Positions 51,532-62,955 of a stretch of 64,000 bases of DNA are shown piece after piece. The notes under the pieces are model-generated. The model saw only the letters and a list, made by a program, of their open reading frames with translations. It searched no databases and was not told the origin of the DNA. How positions within the stretch are numbered: position 1 is the stretch's first letter; each line of letters opens with the position of its first letter. The translations under genes and the position numbers were made by a program. Origin of the DNA: Zygnema cylindricum (Eukaryota > Streptophyta > Zygnematophyceae > Zygnematales > Zygnemataceae); NCBI GenBank assembly GCA_037447655.1, contig JBBHKE010001071.1, positions 62,001-126,000 on the forward strand, in the 5' to 3' direction.

Positions 51532-54500
51532 ATGGGGTTCAAACAGAGGACTTGGAACCAGGAGAACATGTTCTTTAACAGTTCACCTTATAGAATTAGT
51601 AGATCTCTGGCAATCTTAGTTTTGTTGTTCGTCTCGGTAAGTGGAGAACAAATGAGTAGTCACGATCTTTTGTGTACCTTTGTTGGTCTTTGAAGGTCAC
51701 AGTATCTGACGAAGATTAGTTTGGAATATGCTTTAAGTATACAATTTTCTTGATGTATTCTCTTTTCAAGATGTAGCAGAGATGTTTTGATCTGTAAATA
51801 TCTGACTATTTTGCTGATCGAGCTAATAATCAGCGAATGTTTTCACGGAATGTATATATTTTTTACCTTCTTTTACCTTTTTTTTCTTCAATGCAATTTA
51901 CTTCGACAGCGTTCACTATGTGATTTGACTAACTGTTGACCAACGTTTCTCTTGATTGTTGCCTGGAAATGTTTGAAACCTGCCCAGGTCTAGCATCAAT
52001 ATGTTCAAAACATTGTTTTTGGCCACGTATTTGTTTTTTATCGACATTTGCTTTCTTCCGCTTCTGTTCTTTGGCACTTCACTTGTTGCCAGATTATAGT
52101 GAATTTGCATGATTTTGTTTATAGGAATAACCATTGGAATGCTATTTGCAACTGCTTAAGTTGGATTGTTTTCTCATGTGTCTCTTCAGTTGATCGTTAC
52201 ATTTGTAATCAACCAAAGTTCTTTTCCAACTATACTTGTTAAGAGGAACTACATCCAGCGTCAGATAGATAAGGCGAGAGCAGAAAAAGGTATTAATGTT
52301 AAAAAATCTTCTTCCGAAGTTGGACACAAAGTGCATGTAGTTGGCACTCATGGCAAAAATATCGGCAAGCATGGAGAAGCTGCCCGAAAATGTCCCAGAT
52401 GGTTCAAATCAATCGATTCAGATTTTGCCGTTTGGGAAACAAAAGGTGGCATACAAGAGATCGATGTAGAAGCTGCAAGTAGACGAGCTCACTTCCGACT
52501 CCAGGTATTGTGAGATTTTAATCAATGAATTTTTGGCGTTTGACTTAGAAATGTTTGGTTTAACAAATATAAGCTGACAACTATCCGGGCTGCAGTATGG
52601 GAACTGACTTCGCATCTTTGGTCATGTCTGATATTCTATTACTTTTTGGTTCCTTTTCTGGACGCTTTTTCGCTTCCACTAGGCTGACATGTACACATTT
52701 TTCTCCCAGTACAATGTAGCTAAAGAGGCTTGAGATGATATTTGTCTTCTCAGTTTTGTTTTGCTTTTATTCTCAAGATATATGAATTGTGAACAAGTTT
52801 TCTGTTGGCAAAGTCGGGTCAAATGACAACATTTACTTTTATTTCCTCATGCATCAATCGCTGCTGCTAGAAGGCAATCAATCATCAAGAGTTATTTGTT
52901 TTGTACAGTCTATTCGTACTCGCTTGGTTTCAATGGAATATGTTTTTCCTTTGAAATTTGATTTCAATAGCTTCTTTTACTCACCTTTATGGTTTACAAC
53001 CTTGAAATTCTCGTTGAGACGTATTATTTAGGGATGGAGGAGACGCCACTACTCTTTATTTGAACAGCAGCAGTAAACAACTACGTTTCTACCCGTTTTT
53101 TGCATGTTAAAATCTACGACCATCATTTGTGGCTTGCCTGTGGTCATGAAGGTGACAACCTTGAGTTGTTTGACCCCTTGCAGATTGTGGGGGGGCGACT
53201 CTATGTGCACCGATACAGGGGGTGTTTTCAGACGCGTTTCAACTTCACTATTTTGGGCATTCTGCGGCTACTCGAGCGTTTTCCGGGTCAAGTGCCAGAT
53301 GTTGATATTGCTTTCAACTGTGAGGATAAACCAATATTTCGAGTCAAAGTCAAGAATGCCAATGTGCCCACACCGATTCTTTTTCAATACTTTAGTGATG
53401 TCCACCATGAAGGCATTCTTTTTCCGGATTGGTCTTTTTGGGGCTGGTAGGTGCTTTTGCCCAAGATAATGTCGTTGCCCAGTCTTCGCTGCTGCCTCAC
53501 TGTTTTTTTTGTTTTTTTGAACCATGACAAGCAACAATTCTTCTTCTAGATATGACTGTGATGCTGATGTTAATTATTTAAGACGAACCTAGGGATGTCT
53601 CCAGCATGAAAATTCTTCCTCTTGTATTGCTTCATCACTTTGAGGCCGCAAGACTCACATACAGGCAATGTCAAACTATTGAAAACATTTTTTGCAAAAT
53701 TTGAATGAAGGTTGGCAATCTGGGTTCGGAACATGGAATGGGGGATAGATGAAAAGCTCCACTTTTGTAATGAGTGCAGCGTGAATGCTCCTTAGATTAT
53801 TTTGCTAAGGTAACTGCTGGTGGACTGCCTTATCTGTAGGCCAGAGATGAACATTCTGCCATGGGACGAGCAGAGGGCCAGAATTGAGGAGGGTGGGAAA
53901 AAAAGTGGACCATGGAAGACACGAATACCGCGTGCCTATTGGCGAGGAAATCCAAAGGTCCCATTCTACACTATTTCTGTGACTGTAAAAAAAGACTATC
54001 ATGGTTAAAGTCCAGGGCTTAAAATCGAAAGGTATTCAATTAAGAAGTACATGATGTAAAGCATATTGTTGAAGTATCAAGGTCATAAAAATCAAAGATA
54101 TTCAACTAAGAACGCAAGAAGCATATTGTCAAAGCACCATTCAGGACGTTCGGTGCGTTCTTCATTCTGTTGAAACCCTGTTTGGAAGGGCCCATGTTTA
54201 AGAACTAGGAGTTCAGAGGTGGTTGAGAGATTTATAGATTGCTGTGATCCCCACTATCTCAGACTACTTTGGCAGCTTGAGGAAACACCTAACGTTATGT
54301 ATCGTATTAAATTTCCCAAAATTACCGCCGTATGATACGATTATCGTATTGTATCCGTTCTTGGGAGATTTTTGCATCTATGGCACTCAATATGACTTTT
54401 ATATCCACTGTTCACTAGAGTAATGTCAGCCTAAGCAAGTCATCTGAACTGTTTGTCCAAAATTGAACAGTACAGATTTTCTGGTGACAGTTCATTGAGG

Positions 54501-57018
54501 ATTGAAACGGTTCACGGTTTTTTGAGCGGTCATCTTAAGCATGACATTTGGAACTGTTCACCGAAGGTTGGACGATATAAATATTTTGGAAAGCTCTTCT
54601 TTAAACATATTCTCAGACTTTCCTTGGCGATGGTATCGGATATCACACTTGACATGGCAACAGCTTAAACATCATGCATCCTGAGTTAAACCAAGACTGG
54701 GCATTGAATGCCAAGTATTGTGTCTTCAATATGCATCACTTAGAAAACCACACACTTCTTTTTTCGTGAAAGGTTTGGATCCAGAAAGTCTCTCAACCTT
54801 GATCTGCTTGCAGGTGACGGCAGGAACTGTTATGTTTCGCAACCAAGGACTTCGACAGCGACTTTTGGAGTGCGCAAACGAACCCGGTTTCGGAGTAGAT
54901 GCCTATGGAACAACTGTCCCCAAAACTGAGTCTTCAAACATTACTGAATTAGGTTACATGCCCTTGGAGGACATGTGCAACCACAGGTGTGGATCAAAGA
55001 CACTGTGTTTTTGTATAAGAAGCATTGAAGGCTTTCTCATATTGTTATACTACAACATGTAAGGTTGGAGGCATAGTTCTGTAGTTTTCAAGGAGGAAAG
55101 GGAACCATGTTTGAAAAGCACTTATTTAAATTAGAGGTCGTCTTGGTTTCATGTTTACCTGTTTCAAAAGGTGTTGTTTCATACATGTCTTTTATATTTA
55201 TAGGGTTGCATTGACTTCTGTCTTCTTACGGACACTGAGCTGAAGCCCCTGTGAGCACTGAGGACCGGTTTGGAGTGAAACCAAAGTAAGCTGAATTAAA
55301 CCGGTTTTACGTCCGGTTCTTTAAATTCGCTGCCCGTAACTGATTCATTCCCTTCGATTTTTGAAGACGCTTATTTCGGCTTGATCATGACGGACCCGGT
55401 TTTAACCGATGTACGATTGTACAAGATACAACCTACGAAAGTATGTAAATATGAAAGTGCAAAAACTAAAAGTTTTGAGTAAAAAGATCATGTTTAATAG
55501 TACGTATTTTTTTTGAAATCGGAGCACTATTACTGTCTACAGGTTTTATTGGTGTTTGGTTTTTTTTTGTTGGAAAAATTACAACCTCAAAATACTTTGC
55601 CACGTTTTTTGTAATTTTTAACGTTGTCCCGTATTGAAACATGGAAATTTTGGAAGTCAAACAGTTAAACGGTTTAACGTTTTGAACAGTTGGGTTTGGC
55701 GAAATCCAAAGGTTTAGTTTGGTTTGAAGAAGGCAAACCCAGTTTTAAAAGTTTGATTTGGTTTGGGAAGATGGAGATCAGAACCGAACCAGAATGACTA
55801 CTAGCCCCCACATTGCCATTCACAGGATCCTTCCCTTTTTCTTGATTGGTTTTCTTTGTCAATCGCCGGATCATTTTCTAATGACCAGGATTCTGTAGTT
55901 GCTGATTTTTATGTTAATGCTGGATGTCTAAATCCATTTTTATTAATCATGGATGTTTACATGCATTTGGAGGTTACATGGGCTGAAAAGGAATGAATGA
56001 AATCAGTTCAAGCAAGTGTCTGAAGGAGTGATGCAATTTTTCTAATGCTAACTTCATTTCCTTAAATGTATGTGAGTCAGGTATTGGATATATGCAGAAG
56101 GCATAACTTGTTCGGTTTCTCTCAAGTATATGTTGCCCTGCAATTCAACTTTGCTGGTTATTAGGCCAAAGTATTATGATTTCTATACGAGAGGCCTTCT
56201 AGCCTTGACCCCGTCTGCAGCTATTGTCATTCCCAGGTAAATTTCCGGTCGATTCAAGTCGTTTCCTTTCAATTCTTGTCAATTCCTACTCATTTCTATT
56301 GATTCTTGTCATTTCCTGTTCGTTTCCTATTCGTTTCCTGTCGATTCCTGTCTATTACTGGTCCACTTCAGGGTCCTAAGCTAACTGAACATAGGACCAA
56401 TGGAAATGTATCAAAAGTTCTGGACAAAAAAGGAGTTGAAGCATCAATGGGAGGGTGGATTTTTGGCTAAAGAAGATGATTCGTTCTCTACCCGTTTATC
56501 AGACTTGTACACAAGCAAAAAGCGAACCAATGAGCGAAAAACAAATGTGCAGGTTCAATTTCTGGCCGATGTTTTGGTTTCCCTTTAGAAACATATCTGT
56601 AAAACTAGTAAAAGGAATTTTGATTATTTTTCTTCATTTCTTTCTTTCTTTCTTTCTTTCTTTCTTTATTTCTTTCTTTCTTTCTTTCTTTGTCTTGTTT
56701 TGCAGAGATGACATGTGCATGAGCTTGAAGGAAAATGTGGATAAACTGAATGGAGACCCGTTCCAGGGACAGCAAATTGCTAACCGTGGAACTGAATTCG
56801 CAAAGGATGACCTTTCTATGGACGTTGTGTACAGTTATATGTTGCATCTACTAAAAGCTTACGCAAAACTACAGCAGTTTGTACCGGTAAAATCACCAAG
56901 TTCTGGAGAAGTAACATTGGAAGACGTCATTTCAATTGGTGTGGAAGGTGGTATAGGTCAGAAATATTTCCAAGAAGACGTTTCTTCTTCGCCTCCATGT
57001 TTGTTATCAGATGTCTGA
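51532..57018 (+). CDS. GT90 (CAP10/DUF821-type) glycosyltransferase, 7 exons, 480 aa
   Basis: Predicted Golgi/ER type II membrane glycosyltransferase of the plant GT90 family, related to animal protein O-glucosyltransferase and fungal CAP10. The acceptor is unknown. Exons: 51532-51636, 52190-52504, 53184-53446, 53840-53957, 54814-54986, 56081-56236, 56706-57018. Each junction keeps the frame, including split Trp and Arg codons. A hydrophobic segment at residues 25-42 follows a basic stretch and fits a signal anchor. Family landmarks in order: Arg-Cys-Pro-like Lys-Cys-Pro near 110-116, Phe-Gln-Thr-Arg at 155-158, Asn-Cys-Glu-Asp-Lys-Pro at 185-190, Phe-Pro-Asp-Trp-Ser-Phe-Trp-Gly-Trp at 220-228, Trp-Arg-Gly-Asn-Pro at 262-266, Tyr-Ala-Glu-Gly near 329-332, Arg-Pro-x-Tyr-Tyr-Asp-Phe near 350. 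The first acceptor and the exon 4 donor (AAG|GTCCCA) are the least certain. Confidence 0.9.
56250..56363. repeat. Short tandem repeat TTCCTGTCRA in GT90 intron 6
   Basis: Imperfect ~10-bp units of the form TTCCT(G/A)TC(G/A)A / TTCGTTTCCT fill this stretch immediately after the exon 6 donor. Confidence 0.75.
56636..56695. repeat. (TTTC)n microsatellite before the last GT90 exon
   Basis: About 14 TTTC units with one TTTA interruption end about 10 bp before the exon 7 acceptor (TTTTGCAG at 56698-56705). They form its polypyrimidine tract. Confidence 0.95.
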
Positions 57019-57935
57019 TCAACACTTTGATATATAGATTGTTTTTTTTATGGTTCCAATTATCAATTTTTTCAGCACACAAATGGAGGGCTCTTGCTCA
57101 ATTGTAAAACTGCTCCGCTGTACCATGGATCTGGTCTAAGTTGTAGTTTATTGACAAAATCGATACTGCGAGTGTAGAGGTTTACTATTTAAATTGATGA
57201 TTTTGGGAGTTACTTTTACCAGGAAAGTAGGTAGCAGGTTTTAAAAGTTCAACCATTTGTAGATGGAGCAAATAGTAACAATTTTGCAACCTGTAAAATC
57301 CACTCTTGGATGGGCAAAAAAAACTTAAAATGTTAGCACTTTTTCACAAGGTCCTACGTAGTTTTGATTAAACACTTGTTTATTAATGCCGAGATAATTT
57401 ATCAGCACAGCAGTTTGTAAAACTGGCCCGGCTCAATTCTCATGCTATGTTTTTTGATGCGATGAAGTATAAGGGATTATCGACAATCTTGGAAACATCC
57501 ATAGTACAAAAGTGACATGATACTTGTTGGGACACTGCCAATCAATTGTTGGGTTAGCTTTACTAGGCAAGCTATATCAGTGTTAACAACGCTATATGGT
57601 GCCTTTAAATTACAACCCTTCAGCCTGAAATAGTACTCTTTTTCTCTTACGCTAATGTATGTGCGGGAAATAAAGTGTCGTTTGTTCTAATTCAAGAAGT
57701 ATTTAAATCAAAATAGGGGCTGACTTTATTAAAAAAGTGCGATGGTAAACCATCTGAGTTCATAGGAACAAAAGGAAGTAGCATTGCTAAAACTGAAAAA
57801 ACCACATGACGAGGGAATAAACAAAAAGGAAAATCATGGCAACACCGACGAAAATACGAAAGAATGGCAGGGAAATGGAAAACACCCGAAAAAGCAAAAC
57901 CCCCCAAACAAAACATCAAAGGAAAAGTGCAATGT
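57019..57935. other. Downstream DNA of GT90, no gene recognised
   Basis: It probably begins with the 3' untranslated region. Open frames near 57692-58045 on both strands overlap the repeat that follows and show no known motif. Confidence 0.5.
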
Positions 57936-57939
57936 ACAA

Positions 57940-58262
57940 AACATGTCGGTCCAAACGAAATTGCTTGTTACTTCGTCTAGAAGTACAAAAAAAGTGTCAA
58001 ATAACGGCATTGACACAGCAAAGTGCACTTAGATTTGATTCCTAATAATGAAAAAGGGAAAAATCAATCGAATCTCTTCTCACGTTTCCAAACCTCGACT
58101 GGCTGTCGCGGCTACACTGTAGGAATGTGTAAATTAGTGCTATGTGTGTCAATTAGCGTTAATGCTTTGTTGGCTTTAGGTACATGAACCCAAAATAGTG
58201 TTTATATCACTTTTTTTTTTCCTTCCAAAACAATTTTCTTACACTAACAGCGATTCACGGTG
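57940..58262. mobile_element. TA-target MITE fragment (family M)
   Basis: The body matches 50230-50450 (AAGTGTCAAATAACGGCATTGAC, TTAGATTTGATTC, CTGTCGCGGCTACA). The right end is CACTAACAGCGATTCACGGTG followed by TA. The left terminus is not recognisable. Confidence 0.6.
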
Positions 58263-58264
58263 TA

Positions 58265-58984
58265 CTTTATGTGAAACATGAATAGAGATGGGCAGGACAA
58301 CTCTTGAGCCCATAGTATAATGCATGGTTATTGATGAAATGAAAAATGAGAGGGAAGGACGATTTGGATAACGCTCGGGGAAACGAGGGAGCATTGGTGG
58401 AATGGGAGGAAGTCTAGAAAGTTGGAGACAAATGGCTTAACTCTACTAGTTGTTACTTACTCTAATAGTGATAGAAAGAGTAGTTACTGGAGAAGAAGTC
58501 AACATAGAAACACCTTGTAACTTGAGATTTTGCTGGAGCGTATTTTGAGTCGGGTGAGTAATACGAGAGAAAATGTTTTTTCAGTGTGCGAGACTTAAAA
58601 AAACGCTTCTGAGAATAAGCTTCTAAACTGATGATAGGCGTTTGTCTAATTTGAGTTTAAACCATGATGTTTTCCATTTGGAGCAGGTTTTGTCTTGTAG
58701 TCCCGAATCAAATAGGAGTTTTCTCATGTTGAGAGTTGTAAACTTGGGCTTTTCAAGAATAGCAACTAGTTTTCCAATAGCAACAATAAATTCTCAATAT
58801 TTTCTCTATTTTCCAATGCAGAAGCATAAAACTAGAAATAAAAAGGTTTATTTGCTACATCACCTCGGGATAAATTGAATTGATAAATCAAAAAAAAAAA
58901 CCTTTTACGGTTCAGAACGTATCCCAATGACATGTCCTGAACTAGTATCGGCCACAAGTACAAGTATCGGCCACAGGTACAGTA
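58265..58984. other. Intergenic DNA, no gene recognised
   Basis: AT-rich. A frame at 58642-58878 is open but without motifs. A GTATCGGCCACA direct repeat (58946 and 58964) lies next to the following MITE. Confidence 0.45.
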
Positions 58985-59202
58985 CACAGTGTATCGCTAT
59001 TAGTGTTCATAATTTTTTCGCCACTTAAAAACATCTTTTCTCCGTACACACTTGAACGATTTTCAAATGGAGACCGCCAATTGACAGCTAGGAATTTTAT
59101 CTTTTAATCGCAACCGTCAGATACCCAATGTGACATGTATGTACAGAGAAAGGATGTTTTAAGAGACTAAAAAAACATTTACACTAATAGCGATACACGG
59201 TG
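58985..59202. mobile_element. TA-target MITE (family M), 218 bp
   Basis: Ends CACAGTGTATCGCTATTAG and CTAATAGCGATACACGGTG. The left border is TA. The right border is interrupted by the adjoining hAT-like element. The body has an inverted pair (AAACATCTTTTCTCCGTACA near 59030 and TGTACAGAGAAAGGATGTTT near 59140). Confidence 0.75.
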
Positions 59203-59209
59203 TGACCGG

Positions 59210-59788
59210 CAAAGGTCGCAAAAGTCAAAATTTTACATAACCGAAACCGACCGTTCTTTTTTTTCAAAATCTGAGTAACCGACGCCCGACCGGGTTATGT
59301 CACGCTCCATAATTGTTAACCGTTAACTGACCGGGGTTTACGAAAATAAAAGTTAACCGAAACTCGATTTCTCGCGACTAACCGTGCCCGCCCGTAACCG
59401 AAAAAGTACAAAATTACAACGCTCATTGTTATCAGCGTTAATGTACTTTGCAATAATGTACGACGTATGAATAAGCCAATCATTACGATTTGTCGCTTTC
59501 CCTAAGATTTGCGAAATGAATAGTGTTACTACCGTGTCAGATTTGCGACGCTAATCATGATGTCACATACTTCCACGATACCAAAGAGTACAAAGTACAA
59601 TAATGTTGGATTGTATGGACTTTTTTGGTTTTTTGGTTAACCGACCGTAACCGACTTTTTTTTTCTGGTGAATCAACCGACCGCAACCGCCCGCCCCCTA
59701 AAATTTGGCAACCGAATCCGTTCCGGATCCGGCGCGGGCTGTCGGTTAACGGTCGGTCACGGTTTCGGTTGACAGTTTGCGACCTCTG
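59210..59788. mobile_element. hAT-like MITE (second family), 579 bp, perfect 8-bp target duplication
   Basis: The inverted ends are CAAAGGTCGCAAA and TTTGCGACCTCTG. They are flanked by the identical 8-mer GTGACCGG at 59202-59209 and 59789-59796. The interior is full of TAACCGA/ACCGACCG repeats in both orientations and no long frame. The perfect duplication points to a recent insertion, at the border of the preceding MITE. Confidence 0.85.
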
Positions 59789-59905
59789 GTGACCGGGTTG
59801 ACGGGTTCCAAACAAATATTCGCGACTTTGCCGATATGCCAGTATCCAGCGGGGAACCGGACTCGATATGATCTCTGTTACTCTTTTACTGAACGAAAGA
59901 AGCTA

Positions 59906-60445
59906 CACCGCGCATCGTTATTAGTGTCAACGACACTAATTTGGGTTCTTAAATTTTTGATTTTTTTCCTCAAATAGGATACATGATTTTAATTTTTCCT
60001 TGACGTTAATTATGGTACCGTACAAAATAGCATAAAGGACGAATTACAATAATATATAAATAGTGTGGTGTACGGTTGATGTCAGACCGTACATAAATGT
60101 ACCTTTTCAAGTGAAAATTTTACAAAAAATGAGTTAAATCAGACGCGCTCGCATAGGATCGTGCGCTAAAAAAACGGGATTGTTCTGACACGTAAATTAG
60201 TCTTACGTGTACGGATATTTAAATTTCACGACGGCGTACGATTTTCAATATTTTGGACGGATACATATATTAATGTATATAATCGTACAACGAATATTTC
60301 ATTTTTGCTGTTCCCAAATTAGCATAAACGCCGAAATTAGAATACACCTTTTTTTTTTTTTTTTTTTAAAGTCTTAATTAGCGTCAATGACGGTATATTT
60401 ACTTCCATATTATTTAAACTTTGACACTAATAACGATGCGCGGTG
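59906..60445. mobile_element. TA-target MITE (family M), 540 bp, full length
   Basis: Ends CACCGCGCATCGTTATTAG and CTAATAACGATGCGCGGTG are perfect inverted repeats with TA on both sides (59904-59905 and 60446-60447). It is the best-preserved large member here and inverted relative to 50903-51381. Confidence 0.85.
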
Positions 60446-60784
60446 TAGTCTTTGGGCGTCTTCATGGAAATTCCGTCTAAGATTTGTTCGTCGCTTCTCG
60501 ATTGCCAGCTATCGCTTTACCGTACACAGCCCATCACCGTGTTGGACATTATGTTTTCTCAGAAATAATATCCAACGGTTGAAAATAAATCTATTCGCCA
60601 TTTTAGCTGCCCGAAAAAATGTTCAAACACAGAGAGACGGGCAGTTGACGGTGCAGTACTGCAGTGTCTCCTAGTGCATAGGAAGCTTGGATCATGGTTC
60701 CAATCTGCTATACGCGACGAAAATATTTAGTACGATATATAGTACGAATATAGTATGGGGCTGTCACATGTACTGATGTACTCT
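60446..60784. other. Intergenic DNA, no gene recognised
   Basis: This short spacer lies between two transposable elements. A plus-strand frame continuing from the MITE to 60674 has no motif. Confidence 0.5.
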
Positions 60785-61898
60785 AAGGGTGCGTCTCTAT
60801 GTACTTCAAACTTAGAGATTTTTTTTGTTTTTTAGCGCAGATCCGGCGGACCCGGATTTCGGGTGTCCCTATGTGTACCAAACGAAATTGTCACTTAGGG
60901 CGTGACGATTGTATACGTCGACAATGCCCGTGACGGCTGTCAACGTCTACAATCTGTGATGACCCACGTCATTTTTCGTAACTGCTTGTGACGTCGCGTG
61001 ACTTTTCGTGACATTGTAGGCCTACCGCCCTCCAGCCTGTGCCGTTTCACGGTTGGAGAAGATGCGTTTTGACTTTGCGTCTATTGTCGGCTCGACGTGA
61101 AATGGCATCGGAACCTTGAGAGTTGAGACCCCTGCAAAAAAAAAATCCGTACCGGATGGAAACGGACAAAACAAAACAAACTGTATACTTCTCTTTGTCG
61201 TATTAAACAAAAATGGACAAAACATAGCGAATCGTGTACACTTCCACGTCGCTTGAAATCGTTTGATTTTTTTGTACAAAACATTACACGTGCGAATACG
61301 TGTTCCTATTTGTTTATAGAAAATCCTTAATTTTAAAACACATCGGCCCTGTATTTTAAAGATAAGGTTGAAGATGACGTTTTTTGTCGTCGAAGTGGGT
61401 CGAAGAACACAAGACGACAAGATGTAGTACATTTTAAATTCGATGATGACGCAAAATGTACTTCTCCTTTTTTATATTTTATTGTACGGTTGAAACTTAC
61501 GCGGTACGGCTCTAAGTTTTACAAGAAAACGACAGAAAAAAACCCTTACTTAAACACACAGAGACGCACCCTAAAGGGTGCGTCTCTAAGAGCCGACAAT
61601 AGACGCAAAGGCAAAACGCATCTTCTTCAACGGTGAAACGGCACAGGCTGGAGGGCGGTAGGCCTACAATGTCACGAAAAATCACGCGACGTCACAAGCA
61701 GTTACGAAAAATGACGTGGGTCATCACAGATTGTTGACGTTGACAGTCGTCACGGGCATTGTCGACGTATACAATCGTCACGCCTTAAGTGACAATTTCG
61801 TTTGGTACACATAGGGACACCCGAAATCCGGGTCCGCCGGATCTGCGCTAAAAAACAAAAAAAAAACTATAAATTTGAAGTACATAGAGACGCACCCT
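60785..61898. mobile_element. PIF/Harbinger-like (Tourist-type) elements forming a 310-bp-arm hairpin
   Basis: The terminus GGGTGCGTCTCT occurs at 60787, inverted at 61561-61572, again forward near 61576 and inverted near 61885-61896, with TAA at the outer and middle borders. G-rich ends with a TAA duplication are typical of PIF/Harbinger. The left arm (to about 61096) and right arm (about 61591-61898) are long inverted copies around a ~490-bp loop, for example CCGCCCTCCAGCCTGTGCC at 61026 and its complement near 61640. No transposase is seen. The unit ends 245 bp before the next gene's start codon. Confidence 0.8.
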
Positions 61899-62142
61899 AA
61901 GTCTGTAACGTTTCTTACTATTTTCGCACGTTTGAACTTGTAACTTACAACCCTGAACACGACAGCCATATTTCTTATTGTGGCTTTTTAGGGTTCGAGT
62001 CTCAGAAAGGCAAGGGAGGACGTTTTGAAAGGACCTCTGGAGAAGCATAGCGTCGTCAAATTTGACAAGCAAGGATAGACGTCCATAGAGAAACAGAACC
62101 TCATTAAGGCGTGGATAGAAATTACAACTACCGGAAGAAAAT

Positions 62143-62955
62143 ATGTCTACTAGAGAAACACATTCTCGCGAAAGTTTGGATAGGAGAGATACGAGAAAAC
62201 GTTCTATGGAGCCTTCTTTCATTGAGGTCACAGGGAGAGGAAGGAATCGTTTAAGAATGCGTCCTAAAAGAGATGAAGATCGTCTTTCTTTCGCCAGTTT
62301 TATGGCTTCAGCTTCCAGAGAGAAAAAACTGGCATTCTTTCACAGTATTACGGAAGAATTAGAAGCAGCAAGGAACCTTCAACACTACCATCTTAAAGTT
62401 CCTAGCGGTCCAGTTTTTTGTTTCGAAGCTTCTTATGGAGAAGAGAAAGATCCTCCTCCTTTTGTGAAGACTGAAGACTGTATTTCTTGTTCACTGGAAG
62501 CCGAGCTTTTCCCAGGAATGATATCAGGAGAGACAGTCCTTTTTGATTACAGTAAATCTGGTCTTGTTCGGTGTTCCATGGATGCCCAAGCAAGGCCTAT
62601 GTTTGTAATCACACCGGTTAGACACGTGGAGCGAATGTCAGACATGACTGATGAAGAACTCTTAGCAATGTGGGATACTGCTCACCATCTGTTATCTCAG
62701 GAAAAAATTGATTACGAAGTGATGGTTCTTAATCATGGAAATTACAGGAACCTGCCACATCTACATCTAAAAATTAGAGTCGGTGAGAGGAGCCATATAG
62801 TTTCTAGAAAAAACTGGAGTGAAGAACGTACGGAAGTTTGGAAGAAGCTTGAGAGTATGTGTCCTCGGAAAGTTAAAGAATGCCAATTCTTTTTCAAGAA
62901 AGGAAAGTGCAGGGATGGATCTAGCTGTAGGTTCAGTCACGTTAAAATTGAGTAG
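62143..62955 (+). CDS. HIT-like (CwfJ-related) protein with C-terminal CCCH zinc finger, 270 aa
   Basis: Single-exon frame. Residues 1-50 are very basic and Ser/Arg-rich, resembling a nuclear or RNA-associated tail. Residues 110-220 form a HIT-like fold: Pro-Val-Arg-His-Val near 158-162 and His206-Leu-His208-Leu-Lys replace the His-x-His-x-His triad. The third His is Lys, as in CwfJ-type relatives, so nucleotide hydrolase activity is doubtful. Residues 247-266 form a CCCH finger with Cys247, Cys256, Cys262 and His266 (spacing 8-5-3), typical of RNA binding. Similar CCCH plus CwfJ-like proteins are known in plants. The start codon is the first Met of the frame. AATAAA at 63273-63278 could direct polyadenylation. 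Confidence 0.85.
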   Translation: MSTRETHSRESLDRRDTRKRSMEPSFIEVTGRGRNRLRMRPKRDEDRLSFASFMASASREKKLAFFHSITEELEAARNLQHYHLKVPSGPVFCFEASYGEEKDPPPFVKTEDCISCSLEAELFPGMISGETVLFDYSKSGLVRCSMDAQARPMFVITPVRHVERMSDMTDEELLAMWDTAHHLLSQEKIDYEVMVLNHGNYRNLPHLHLKIRVGERSHIVSRKNWSEERTEVWKKLESMCPRKVKECQFFFKKGKCRDGSSCRFSHVKIE

